Shown here: one piece after another, positions 1-5,970 of the stretch
Layout: every line of letters starts with the position of its first letter
Position numbering within the stretch: the stretch's first letter is position 1
Source: CAZISM01 sp964541895
GTDB taxonomy: Bacteria; Zhuqueibacterota; Zhuqueibacteria; Residuimicrobiales; Residuimicrobiaceae
Direction of reading: 5' to 3'
Assembly: GCA_964541895.1 (NCBI GenBank)
Contig: CAZISM010000167.1
Location: 1 to 9,590, forward strand
DNA: 9,590 nt
Program-made: the position numbers and the translations under genes
The notes under the pieces: generated by a model
What the model saw: only the letters and a program-made list of their open reading frames with translations
Database searches by the model: none
What the model was told of the DNA's origin: nothing

Positions 1-2
1 TG

Positions 3-926
3 GCGACCACGGTGCAACTGACATCCGAATTTTATGGCGGCGGCCGGCTGGTGCGACTGATGCGCTTCTATAATGATTATCCCCGCATCGATTTTCAGAC
101 CGAGCTGAACGATATCCCTGATCGGACGGTGGTGGTGGCCGAGTTCCCGCTGGCCGGGGAGGTGCGCGAATTCCGTCGCGGGATTCCCTACGGTTTTTCC
201 CATGCCGCCTGGTCGGTGCCGAATTCTCAGCTGCAGGGATGGAGCAAAGGCATTTTGCCGGCTGTGCGCTGGTCGCATTACACTCTGGAACAGGGCGGCG
301 GTCTGGCTATTCTGGACCGGGGAGTAACTGGCCGCGAAATCACCGGTCGCACCCCGATTATTTTTCTGCTCAACGCCACGGACACCTACTATGGCTATGC
401 CAATGCCTGGCTCAGCGGCAAAGGACGGCATGTATTAGAGTATGCTCTGGTCGCGCACGAAACGGCGTGGGAAGAGGCGCGCATACCGCAGCTGGCCTGG
501 GAGTACAATTGTCCGCCGTTCGTGTATAATGATCAGGCTCCTGAAAAAGGAATATCATCCATCGTCACGACCTCCGATAACATCATTGTCGAAGCCATTC
601 GTCGCGAGGGCGACGAGATCGAAGTGCGTATGGCCGAAGCCCTGGGCCGCCACGGCGAAGCCAGGCTGCGATTGCATCTGCCACACCAGGCCGCGCGCAT
701 AACCACCCTGGCCGGCAAAACGGTTGAAGCGTTGCGTCCTGCTGCTGATTATCGTTTTCCGGTGCGGCCGCAGCAGATCGTCACCATGCGGTTCAAAACA
801 GCCAAAGCGGTTGCGGCCGTCACTCCGTTGACCGACTGGAATCCTCTGGTCGCGGAACACAAACGGGCGGCGTTGAATACGTTTATCGATAAAAAAGGTC
901 ACCCGCCACGAGGTGATGTAAAGTAA
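3..926 (+). CDS. GH38-type alpha-mannosidase, C-terminal part (5' end outside window)
   Basis: The reading frame is open from the window edge, so the true start and the N-terminal catalytic region lie upstream; 307 residues are visible. The stretch around visible residues 22-40 (FYNDYPRIDFQTELNDIPD), then IPYGFSHAAW, RWSHYTLEQGGGLAILDRG and the long run to YALVAHETAW are typical of the C-terminal beta-sandwich region of glycoside hydrolase family 38 (Pfam Glyco_hydro_38C / 38C2). These enzymes remove alpha-linked mannose from oligosaccharides using a zinc-dependent N-terminal barrel, which cannot be checked here. Family members are usually near 800-1000 residues, so about the last third is seen. 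The gene ends in three in-frame TAA codons (924-932). It lies 14 nt before a YpdA-like gene and probably shares a transcript with it and with the barrel gene. Recognition is by sequence style; the exact substrate is unknown. Confidence 0.75.
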   Translation, partial: ATTVQLTSEFYGGGRLVRLMRFYNDYPRIDFQTELNDIPDRTVVVAEFPLAGEVREFRRGIPYGFSHAAWSVPNSQLQGWSKGILPAVRWSHYTLEQGGGLAILDRGVTGREITGRTPIIFLLNATDTYYGYANAWLSGKGRHVLEYALVAHETAWEEARIPQLAWEYNCPPFVYNDQAPEKGISSIVTTSDNIIVEAIRREGDEIEVRMAEALGRHGEARLRLHLPHQAARITTLAGKTVEALRPAADYRFPVRPQQIVTMRFKTAKAVAAVTPLTDWNPLVAEHKRAALNTFIDKKGHPPRGDVK

Positions 927-940
927 TAATAAATAAATAG

Positions 941-1915
941 ATGGTAATTGATATGTATGACGTTATCATTGTCGGCGCCGGTCCGATCGGGCTGGCCACG
1001 GCCATTGCTGCACAAAAACATGGCCTTAATTACGTGGTGTTGGAAAAGGGTGTTCTGGCCAATGCCATATACAGCTATCCGACCAACATGACCTTTTTTT
1101 CCAGCGCGCGGGATCTGGAAATCGGCCATGTGCCGTTCACCCTCAGCGCCTTGCGGCCGTCGCGTACGGAAGCCCTGGCTTATTATCGGCGGGTGGCGGA
1201 GCACTATGACCTCAGCATTGTGCTGGGCGCCCGGGTTACGGCTCTGGATAAAAAGACAGATCACTGGGTGGTTTCATTGTCCAACCTCGCCCCTATGGCT
1301 GGTCGCAAGGTGGTGCTGGCCACCGGCTATTTTGATAATGTCAATACCCTGGGAATTCCCGGCGAAGATCTGGCCAACGTCAGACATTACTATCATGAAG
1401 CGCATTACTATTTCCGAAAAAAGGTCGTGGTGGTGGGCGGCAGCAATTCCGCGGTGGAAGCGGCATTGGAGATTTTTCGCAGCGGCGGCCAGGTCACGCT
1501 GGTGCATCGCGGCGAACGGATCGGCGACCGAGTCAAAGCCTGGGTAGTGCCTGACATCGAGAACAGATTGAAATGCGGGGAGATCAATGCTTGCTTTGAA
1601 AGTCAACTGGTGCGCATTGAACCGGACCGCGTCACCATTCGAATCAGACAAGACCAGGAACTGGAATTGGATAACGATGAAGTATTGATCATGATCGGCT
1701 ATCATCCCGATACCAGTCTGATGGAGCAGGCCGGTGTGCTGGTGGACAAGGTGTCCGGTGTTCCTGCTTTTGATCCGCAGACGCTGGAGAGCAATGTAGC
1801 TGGGCTGTATCTGGCCGGTTCTTTGATCGTTGGTAACGAAAGCAACAAGATTTTCATCGCCAACGGCCGGCAGCACGGCGAGCAAATAATTTCTGCCATA
1901 ATCAATAATAGATAG
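941..1915 (+). CDS. ypdA: YpdA-family FAD/NAD(P)H-dependent oxidoreductase
   Basis: The 324-residue protein has the length of the YpdA (Bdr) family of thioredoxin-reductase-like flavoproteins. An FAD-binding GAGPIG is at residues 12-17, and the family signature NAIYSYPTNMTFFSSARDLEIG follows at 41-62. ATGYFDNVN (127-135) closes the FAD region, VVGGSNSAVEAAL (165-176) is the NAD(P)H-binding glycine motif, and LAGSL plus FIANGRQHGEQI form the FAD-contacting C-terminus. Studied YpdA/Bdr enzymes of Firmicutes reduce bacillithiol disulfide through a cysteine in GGGPCG; here that position is Ile16. The only cysteines are C212 and C218, and there is no CxxC. The fold and cofactors are therefore well supported, but bacillithiol disulfide reductase activity is not. 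The start could be ATG 941 or ATG 953 (MYDVIIVGAG); neither has a clear Shine-Dalgarno. It sits between a mannosidase and a secreted barrel protein, an unexplained setting. Confidence 0.88.
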   Translation: MVIDMYDVIIVGAGPIGLATAIAAQKHGLNYVVLEKGVLANAIYSYPTNMTFFSSARDLEIGHVPFTLSALRPSRTEALAYYRRVAEHYDLSIVLGARVTALDKKTDHWVVSLSNLAPMAGRKVVLATGYFDNVNTLGIPGEDLANVRHYYHEAHYYFRKKVVVVGGSNSAVEAALEIFRSGGQVTLVHRGERIGDRVKAWVVPDIENRLKCGEINACFESQLVRIEPDRVTIRIRQDQELELDNDEVLIMIGYHPDTSLMEQAGVLVDKVSGVPAFDPQTLESNVAGLYLAGSLIVGNESNKIFIANGRQHGEQIISAIINNR

Positions 1916-1937
1916 CCACCTCATCATTCACATGACC

Positions 1938-1942
1938 GGAGG
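1938..1942 (+). promoter_or_regulatory. Ribosome binding site (GGAGG) of the barrel gene
   Basis: A perfect GGAGG lies 8 nt before ATG 1951 and fixes that start. It contrasts with the preceding flavoprotein gene, which has no visible Shine-Dalgarno. Confidence 0.8.
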
Positions 1943-1950
1943 TACCAGAG

Positions 1951-3783
1951 ATGAGAAAGAATTGGGCCCGTATTCTGTTTTTAGCGCTGGCCGCGTCATT
2001 GAGCGCGCAGCGATCTGATATCGAAGAGTATGCCCGGGGGCGCGCCAGCGATTTGAAATTGAACGTTTACATTACAGCGCACGAAGTGAGCCAGAATCTG
2101 GACACCGAGATGGGCAGGCGCGAGGCGATGTCGCTGTTGCGCAGCCACGGCATCCACAAAGTGCTGCTGGAGGTTTTCCGCAGCGGATACAGCGTCAAGC
2201 CGGAGCTGCTGGCTGAAACAAAACGGTTTTTCGAGAGCCAGCATATCATCGTGTGGGGCGGCATCGCGACGTTGCCGGGTGATGGCGTGTGTGTCAGACA
2301 GGAAGCGCGTCTCGACTGGCTGAACTGGCAGAATCCAAAAACGCAAAAGGATCTGAGCGCGGTAATAAAATCAACAGCAGCCATTTTCGATACGTTGGTG
2401 ATCGATGACTTTTTCTGTACCGGCGACACCAGCCTGGAGTCAAAAGCGGCAAAAGGCAGCCAGAGCTGGTCGCAGTATCGTCGGGATCTGCTGACCGGTT
2501 TGGCGAGCGATCTGTTCATCAAGCAGGCTCGTGCCGTCAATCCGGGTATGCAGATTATCATAAAGTATCCGCAGTGGTACGATCGTTTCCATCTCTTCGG
2601 CTATGATGTGCCGCGCGAGTCGGCCCTGTTTGACGGCGTCTGGGTCGGTACGGAAACCCGCGGCGCCAACACCCAGCGCTACGGCTTTGTGCAGCCGTAC
2701 GAAGGCTTTGTCAATTACCGCTGGATCAAGAACGTGGCACCCAAAACAACCACGGCGTGGTTCGATCATGGCGATTGCGACGCTCTGGATTTTATCGACC
2801 AGGCCTATCAGAGCATTCTGGCGGGAGCGAAAGAGTTGACCATTTTCAGTTACCATGTGTTCGTGAGCGGTCACCCCGGCCACCACCTGCTTCGCCGGGA
2901 GTGGGATCGTCTGGCTGATCTGGCTGCGCGCGTGGATGCGGCCGCCGGCCCGACGGTCTATGGTTTCAAACCCGCCAATACCGATGCCGGCAGCGATTTG
3001 TACCTTTTTGATTTCGTCGGCATGATGGGCGTGCCGCTGCAGCCGGTCTCGCAGTGGCCGCAGCATGCATCGGTTCTGTTGCTGCCGACGCAGGCGGGCG
3101 GTGCGGTCACACGCCAGCAAATCGAAAAAGCGCTGGCGGCGCGCAGCACGGTAGTGCTGACAGCAGGATTTCTCAACACCTGCAAGGATGAAAAGCTGGC
3201 CAACATGGCGGGTGTCCGCTTGCCGATCGCCCTGGACAAGGTCATCAGTTCGCGCGTCCGCATGGATGGCGAGGTGTTTAACGTCACTGAGCCCTTGACG
3301 CTGGCAGCGACTCTGCAAAATGAAAGCGCCACCGTTCTGGTGGATTGTGAAGCAGGCGGGCAATATGTTCCCTTCCTGACCGTCAAACCATGGAAGAACG
3401 GGAAACTGGTTGTGTTGAACAGCCACACCTTTTCGCAAAAGGATTTTGACGCGGTGGATGAAGTGCTGCTGGCGCCGAAAAAAGTCGGTATGCTCTATGT
3501 GCCGTCAGTGGTAGCAGACAAAATCCGCAGCACCTTCCTTGCCGGCCTCGGCCTGGAGATGATCGCCCCGGCGCGGGTGACCCTGCAGCCGGTTCGGGAA
3601 GGGGAGTGGTTCGTGCAAAATTATACCAGCGAAGCGGCGAAGGTACGATTGCAGCTGCCGGCCGCAGCGGCAAAGGTATACCGCCCGGTCTTTAAAGAGA
3701 CGGTGGTGGAGAACAAGGACGGCTATATTTCCATGACCTTGCCCGCACGCGGCCGAGCCTGGTTGCGGGCGGTGGCGCCTTGA
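1951..3783 (+). CDS. Secreted glycoside-hydrolase-like TIM-barrel protein of unknown activity
   Basis: I do not recognise a named family. The 610-residue protein starts with a signal peptide (MRKN, then hydrophobic ILFLALAASLSA; cleavage likely near A19/Q20; no lipobox cysteine). Residues about 36-320 alternate strands and helices like a (beta/alpha)8 barrel: LKLNVYITAHEV, HKVLLEVFRSG, IIVWGGIA, TLVIDDFFCTGDT, QIIIKYPQWYD, FDGVWVGTETRG, TTAWFDHGD and ELTIFSYHVFV look like strands 1 to 8. Acidic residues at strand ends, D152/D153, E235 and D272/D275, are candidates for catalysis. Residues about 335-440 (SVLLLPTQAGGAVTRQQIEKAL...VVLTAGFL) resemble the GATase-like domain that follows the barrel in GH42 beta-galactosidases, and a beta-rich tail ends the protein. 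A carbohydrate-active role is inferred from architecture and from the mannosidase two genes upstream. The stop is 1 nt from that of the convergent deaminase. Confidence 0.6.
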   Translation: MRKNWARILFLALAASLSAQRSDIEEYARGRASDLKLNVYITAHEVSQNLDTEMGRREAMSLLRSHGIHKVLLEVFRSGYSVKPELLAETKRFFESQHIIVWGGIATLPGDGVCVRQEARLDWLNWQNPKTQKDLSAVIKSTAAIFDTLVIDDFFCTGDTSLESKAAKGSQSWSQYRRDLLTGLASDLFIKQARAVNPGMQIIIKYPQWYDRFHLFGYDVPRESALFDGVWVGTETRGANTQRYGFVQPYEGFVNYRWIKNVAPKTTTAWFDHGDCDALDFIDQAYQSILAGAKELTIFSYHVFVSGHPGHHLLRREWDRLADLAARVDAAAGPTVYGFKPANTDAGSDLYLFDFVGMMGVPLQPVSQWPQHASVLLLPTQAGGAVTRQQIEKALAARSTVVLTAGFLNTCKDEKLANMAGVRLPIALDKVISSRVRMDGEVFNVTEPLTLAATLQNESATVLVDCEAGGQYVPFLTVKPWKNGKLVVLNSHTFSQKDFDAVDEVLLAPKKVGMLYVPSVVADKIRSTFLAGLGLEMIAPARVTLQPVREGEWFVQNYTSEAAKVRLQLPAAAAKVYRPVFKETVVENKDGYISMTLPARGRAWLRAVAP

Positions 3784-3795
3784 GTCAAGGCGCCA
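3773..3795. repeat. Perfect 23-nt palindrome across two convergent stop codons
   Basis: Two 11-nt arms (TGGCGCCTTGA and its exact reverse complement) flank one central G at 3784. Each arm holds the last codons of one gene: the + strand gene reads GCG CCT TGA and the - strand gene reads GCG CCT TGA, so both proteins end in Ala-Pro. Either transcript could form the same GC-rich hairpin at its stop codon, so a shared bidirectional terminator or 3'-end stabiliser is possible. No T-tract follows on either side, so it is not a standard intrinsic terminator. A further 12-bp palindrome, CAGCTGCAGCTG (3794-3805), adjoins it inside the deaminase gene. Confidence 0.85.
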
Positions 3796-4261
3796 GCTGC
3801 AGCTGTTCAAAACGCACCTGGGCCATTTTAAACAGGCGTTTGATTTTTTTTCTGTTGATGGTCATGGCGATCTGGTCCGGCTCCAGGGAGTAGACCACGC
3901 GGGTGATCCCTTCGGCGATGATGTGTTTGGCGCAATCGATGCAGGGGTGATGGGTAACATAGAGGGTCCAGGCGGCCAGGTCGGTTTTCGCCTGAGTGAT
4001 GGCGTTCATCTCGGCGTGGCGGACCAGTTCGTATTTTGAAAATTCCTTATCATCTGGATCGCGGTTCAGCCACCATTTTTCCAGATCAGGGATCTGGCGC
4101 GGAAAGCCGTTATAACCGACGGAGATACGGGTTCGGTCCGGAGAAACCAGGATGGCGCCCACTTTGGTGGAGGGATCCTTGCTCATGGTGGCCATGATCA
4201 TGGCCATGCGCATGATCACGTGATCCCAGTCCTGGGGTTTGGGCAGGGTTTTTATTTTCAT
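3785..4261 (-). CDS. dCMP deaminase (ComEB-like, zinc-dependent)
   Basis: The 158-residue protein carries the zinc cytidine/deoxycytidylate deaminase signature. H82-A-E84 (RHAEMNAI) supplies a zinc ligand and the proton-shuttling glutamate, and C107-x-x-C110 (HHPCIDCAKHI) supplies the two cysteine ligands. SKDPSTKVGAILV (28-40) and GYNGFP (49-54) are typical of dCMP deaminases of bacteria, phages and eukaryotes. The enzyme converts dCMP to dUMP, the substrate of thymidylate synthase, in the cytosol. The start at ATG 4261 is fixed by AGGAG 5 nt upstream; the open frame beyond it only runs into the Ns. Residues 17-26 are unusually methionine-rich (M17, M19, M21, M23, M26). Transcription begins in or beyond the gap at 4274-4373. 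No thymidylate synthase or other pyrimidine gene is visible nearby. Confidence 0.92.
   Translation of the reverse strand: MKIKTLPKPQDWDHVIMRMAMIMATMSKDPSTKVGAILVSPDRTRISVGYNGFPRQIPDLEKWWLNRDPDDKEFSKYELVRHAEMNAITQAKTDLAAWTLYVTHHPCIDCAKHIIAEGITRVVYSLEPDQIAMTINRKKIKRLFKMAQVRFEQLQLAP
4189..4206. repeat. Perfect 18-bp palindrome inside the dCMP deaminase gene
   Basis: TGGCCATGATCATGGCCA equals its own reverse complement. It covers deaminase codons around residues 19-25, in the Met-rich segment. In mRNA it could fold into a 7-bp stem with a GAUC loop, some 55-75 nt after the start codon. A coding coincidence from repeated ATG, GCC and ATC codons is possible. Confidence 0.8.
4214..4225. repeat. 12-bp palindrome GATCACGTGATC
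   Basis: A perfect palindrome 7 nt from the 18-bp one, covering the deaminase codons for Asp-His-Val-Ile. Palindromes of this length are expected by chance in a window this long, so only the clustering is notable. Confidence 0.5.
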
Positions 4262-4266
4262 GAATT

Positions 4267-4271
4267 CTCCT
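4267..4271 (-). promoter_or_regulatory. Ribosome binding site (AGGAG) of the dCMP deaminase gene
   Basis: Read on the - strand, AGGAG lies 5 nt before ATG 4261. It decides the start and rules out a longer protein reading into the gap. Confidence 0.8.
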
Positions 4272-4273
4272 CG

Positions 4274-4373
4274 NNNNNNNNNNNNNNNNNNNNNNNNNNN
4301 NNNNNNNNNNNNNNNNNNNNNNNNNNNNNNNNNNNNNNNNNNNNNNNNNNNNNNNNNNNNNNNNNNNNNNNNN
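4274..4373. other. Assembly gap of 100 Ns
   Basis: Exactly 100 Ns, a common placeholder when the true distance is unknown. It hides the promoter of the - strand deaminase and the N-terminal part of the DUF2914 gene. The real length cannot be read here. Confidence 0.97.
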
Positions 4374-4754
4374 TATTGGCTCACCTTCCGCAAGCCAAAA
4401 TGGTACCAGTTCTGGAAAAATTCGGATCAGCCCTTTCGCTATGCGCCCGGGGACACTGCCTACTGTTTTGCCTCGATTTTCGCACCCGCCAGGTTGCAGA
4501 AGCGAGTGTATCAGAAATGGCAATTTTACAGCCCGAAAAGCGGCGAGTATGAGGTCAGGACCAGGGCGGGTTACGATTTGTACGGCGGCCGTGATGCCGG
4601 CTATCGGGGCTATACCTACAAGCGTTCCATTGAGCCCGGTTTGTGGCGCATCGACCTGGAAACCGAAGATGGCCGGCTGCTGGGGCGGTTAAAATTCCGC
4701 ATCATAGCCGTGCAGGACACCCTGGCTGCGGAATGGATAACCTCGGTGCGATGA
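4374..4754 (+). CDS. DUF2914-domain protein, C-terminal fragment (5' end in assembly gap)
   Basis: The frame is open from the first base after the gap, giving 126 visible residues ending at TGA 4752-4754. The run APARLQKRVYQKWQFYS (37-53), then RDAGYRGYTYKRSIEPGLWRIDLETEDGRLLGRLKFRI, matches my memory of the DUF2914 domain: a short C-terminal beta domain with a conserved tryptophan before the strand, a glycine/arginine turn, and the pattern G-x-W-R-V/I-D followed by G-x-x-x-G-x-x-x-F. This domain often follows a membrane or periplasmic region, and its function is unknown. No membrane segment is visible in this piece, and the missing part may be long. It lies on the same strand as the yicC operon, 107 nt upstream, but that operon has its own likely promoter. 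The gene may also extend over, or share a control region in, the lost segment with the divergent deaminase. Confidence 0.65.
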   Translation, partial: YWLTFRKPKWYQFWKNSDQPFRYAPGDTAYCFASIFAPARLQKRVYQKWQFYSPKSGEYEVRTRAGYDLYGGRDAGYRGYTYKRSIEPGLWRIDLETEDGRLLGRLKFRIIAVQDTLAAEWITSVR

Positions 4755-4789
4755 TTTGCCTTGCCGTGAAGCAAAGGCTGAAAAAAAGT

Positions 4790-4818
4790 TTGACTTATAG
4801 AGAAAAATTGCGTAAAAT
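4790..4818 (+). promoter_or_regulatory. Sigma-70-type promoter of the yicC-gmk operon
   Basis: TTGACT (4790-4795) and TAAAAT (4813-4818) are separated by exactly 17 nt, each one mismatch from the consensus TTGACA and TATAAT. They sit in a sharply AT-rich segment (about 4781-4856) between GC-rich genes. Transcription would start near 4825, leaving a leader of about 37 nt before ATG 4862. It matches the classic housekeeping pattern rather than the Bacteroidota TTTG/TAnnTTTG type. Confidence 0.7.
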
Positions 4819-4861
4819 AATTGTTAATCTTTTAATTAAACGAAAATTATATTGGACGCCT

Positions 4862-5740
4862 ATGATATCCAGCATGACCGGTTACGGACGGGGCTTGCAT
4901 CGCAACGACGGTGTGGAGGTTGCTGTCGAAATACGATCGGTGAACAACCGCTACCTTGACATCACCATGAAGCTGCCGCGGATTTTGTCGGATTGGGACC
5001 AAAAAGCCAGGGAACTGATCGGCAAACATGTCAGTCGTGGTCGCATCAGTGTGATGATCACCATGACCAGTCAGGAGAATCCCTATCAATCGCTGACCCT
5101 GAACAAGCCGCTGGCCGAGATGTATGTTCGCATCGCCAAGGAATTGAAACAGGTGCACAAGCTCCGCTCGGCCATTGATGTCAATCAGTTGATGGCTTTT
5201 CCGGACCTGATCATCTCGGATGCCAGCACCGGAACCGGTGAGGTCTACTGGGTCTGCACTGAAAAGGCTTTGACGCAGGCGTTGGTCGAGCTGGTCAAGA
5301 TGCGACGGCAGGAGGGCGAAAACCTGCTGCGGGATTTTGAGCGACGCATCGCCACGCTGGACGAGCAGCTGAAGCGCATCGAAAAGATGTCTCATGACCG
5401 TCCCCGCATCGAACTGGACAAACTGCGTGGCCGCATCAGTTACCTGTTGCCGGATCAGCGCATCGATGACGGCCGCCTGGAGAGTGAACTGGCGCTGATC
5501 GCCGACAAGCTGGATATCACGGAAGAGTGCGTGCGTTTTCACAGTCACAACAAAGAGTTTGTGGCCATTCTGGCAAAAGAGGAAGCGCCCGGACGCAAGC
5601 TGAATTTTCTCCTGCAAGAGATGCATCGTGAAATCAATACCATAGGCAACAAGGCCGCCAGCGCCGAAATATCCCATATTGTTGTGGAAGTGAAAGACGA
5701 AATCGAAAAAATGCGGGAACAGGTGCAGAACATTGAGTGA
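4862..5740 (+). CDS. yicC: YicC/YloC family endoribonuclease
   Basis: The 292-residue protein has the family's full length and conserved blocks: SMTGYGR at 4-10, EIRSVNNRYLDI at 23-34, ELALIADKLDITEECVRF at 209-226, and GRKLNFLLQEMHREINTIG at 244-262, ending in the DUF1732-type C-terminal helices. YicC of Escherichia coli and YloC of Bacillus subtilis are endoribonucleases linked to RNA turnover. ATG 4862 gives the standard family beginning; an in-frame extension back to 4643 would overlap the DUF2914 gene and read through the promoter, so it is rejected. ATG 4874 (MTGYG) is a possible alternative. No strong Shine-Dalgarno is visible. The last 8 nt overlap the start of gmk, as expected for translational coupling of this widespread gene pair. 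Confidence 0.95.
   Translation: MISSMTGYGRGLHRNDGVEVAVEIRSVNNRYLDITMKLPRILSDWDQKARELIGKHVSRGRISVMITMTSQENPYQSLTLNKPLAEMYVRIAKELKQVHKLRSAIDVNQLMAFPDLIISDASTGTGEVYWVCTEKALTQALVELVKMRRQEGENLLRDFERRIATLDEQLKRIEKMSHDRPRIELDKLRGRISYLLPDQRIDDGRLESELALIADKLDITEECVRFHSHNKEFVAILAKEEAPGRKLNFLLQEMHREINTIGNKAASAEISHIVVEVKDEIEKMREQVQNIE
5721..5725 (+). promoter_or_regulatory. Likely ribosome binding site (AGGTG) of gmk
   Basis: AGGTG inside the end of yicC lies 7 nt before TTG 5733. It supports the TTG as the gmk start, since no ATG or in-frame GTG occurs before the P-loop strand. Confidence 0.5.
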
Positions 5741-5868
5741 GGACGCACGCAAAGGCCTGCTGGTGGTGTTGTCCGCCCCTTCCGGCGGCGGCAAGAGTAC
5801 GGTGATTCGTCGCATTCTCGCCAAGGGCCATGCAAGGTTCAGGTATTCCGTTTCCATGACCACCCGGC
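5733..5868 (+). CDS. gmk: Guanylate kinase, N-terminal fragment (3' end in assembly gap)
   Basis: Forty-five residues are visible: MSEDARKGLLVVLSAPSGGG, then KST, and on to SMTTR just before the Ns. APSGGGKST (15-23) is the ATP-binding P-loop of guanylate kinase, and V-S-x-T-T-R is the start of its GMP-binding region. The enzyme phosphorylates GMP to GDP and is a known target of (p)ppGpp in several bacteria, which is of interest because rel lies downstream. The start is TTG at 5733, overlapping the yicC stop by 8 nt; no other start fits. A complete protein would need about 150 more residues, so the 100-N gap cannot be its true length. Clear identity, incomplete gene. Confidence 0.93.
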
Positions 5869-5968
5869 NNNNNNNNNNNNNNNNNNNNNNNNNNNNNNNN
5901 NNNNNNNNNNNNNNNNNNNNNNNNNNNNNNNNNNNNNNNNNNNNNNNNNNNNNNNNNNNNNNNNNNNN
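5869..5968. other. Assembly gap of 100 Ns inside gmk
   Basis: Exactly 100 Ns, which cannot be to scale: guanylate kinase alone needs about 450 nt more, yet the next gene starts 2 nt after the Ns. In many bacteria gmk is followed by rpoZ (RNA polymerase omega) and coaBC, which may also be missing here; that part is inference. Confidence 0.97.
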
Positions 5969-5970
5969 TT

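Noticed and set aside
2440..3438. Long open - strand frame of 332 codons opposite the barrel gene
   Set aside because: It is antisense to a gene with a signal peptide, ribosome binding site and domain logic, and its translation shows no recognisable motif.
4758..4787. Hairpin (GCCTTGC / GCAAAGGC) followed by seven As, as a terminator after the DUF2914 gene
   Set aside because: On the + strand an A-tract, not a T-tract, follows, and the stem needs a bulge; on the - strand the T-tract would precede the stem. Neither direction is an intrinsic terminator.
4643..4861. In-frame upstream extension of yicC to 4643
   Set aside because: It overlaps the DUF2914 gene in another frame and crosses the promoter; family members start at the MISSMTGYG position.
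4847..5863. Long open - strand frame opposite yicC and gmk
   Set aside because: It is antisense to two well-recognised genes; GC-rich codon use creates such frames.
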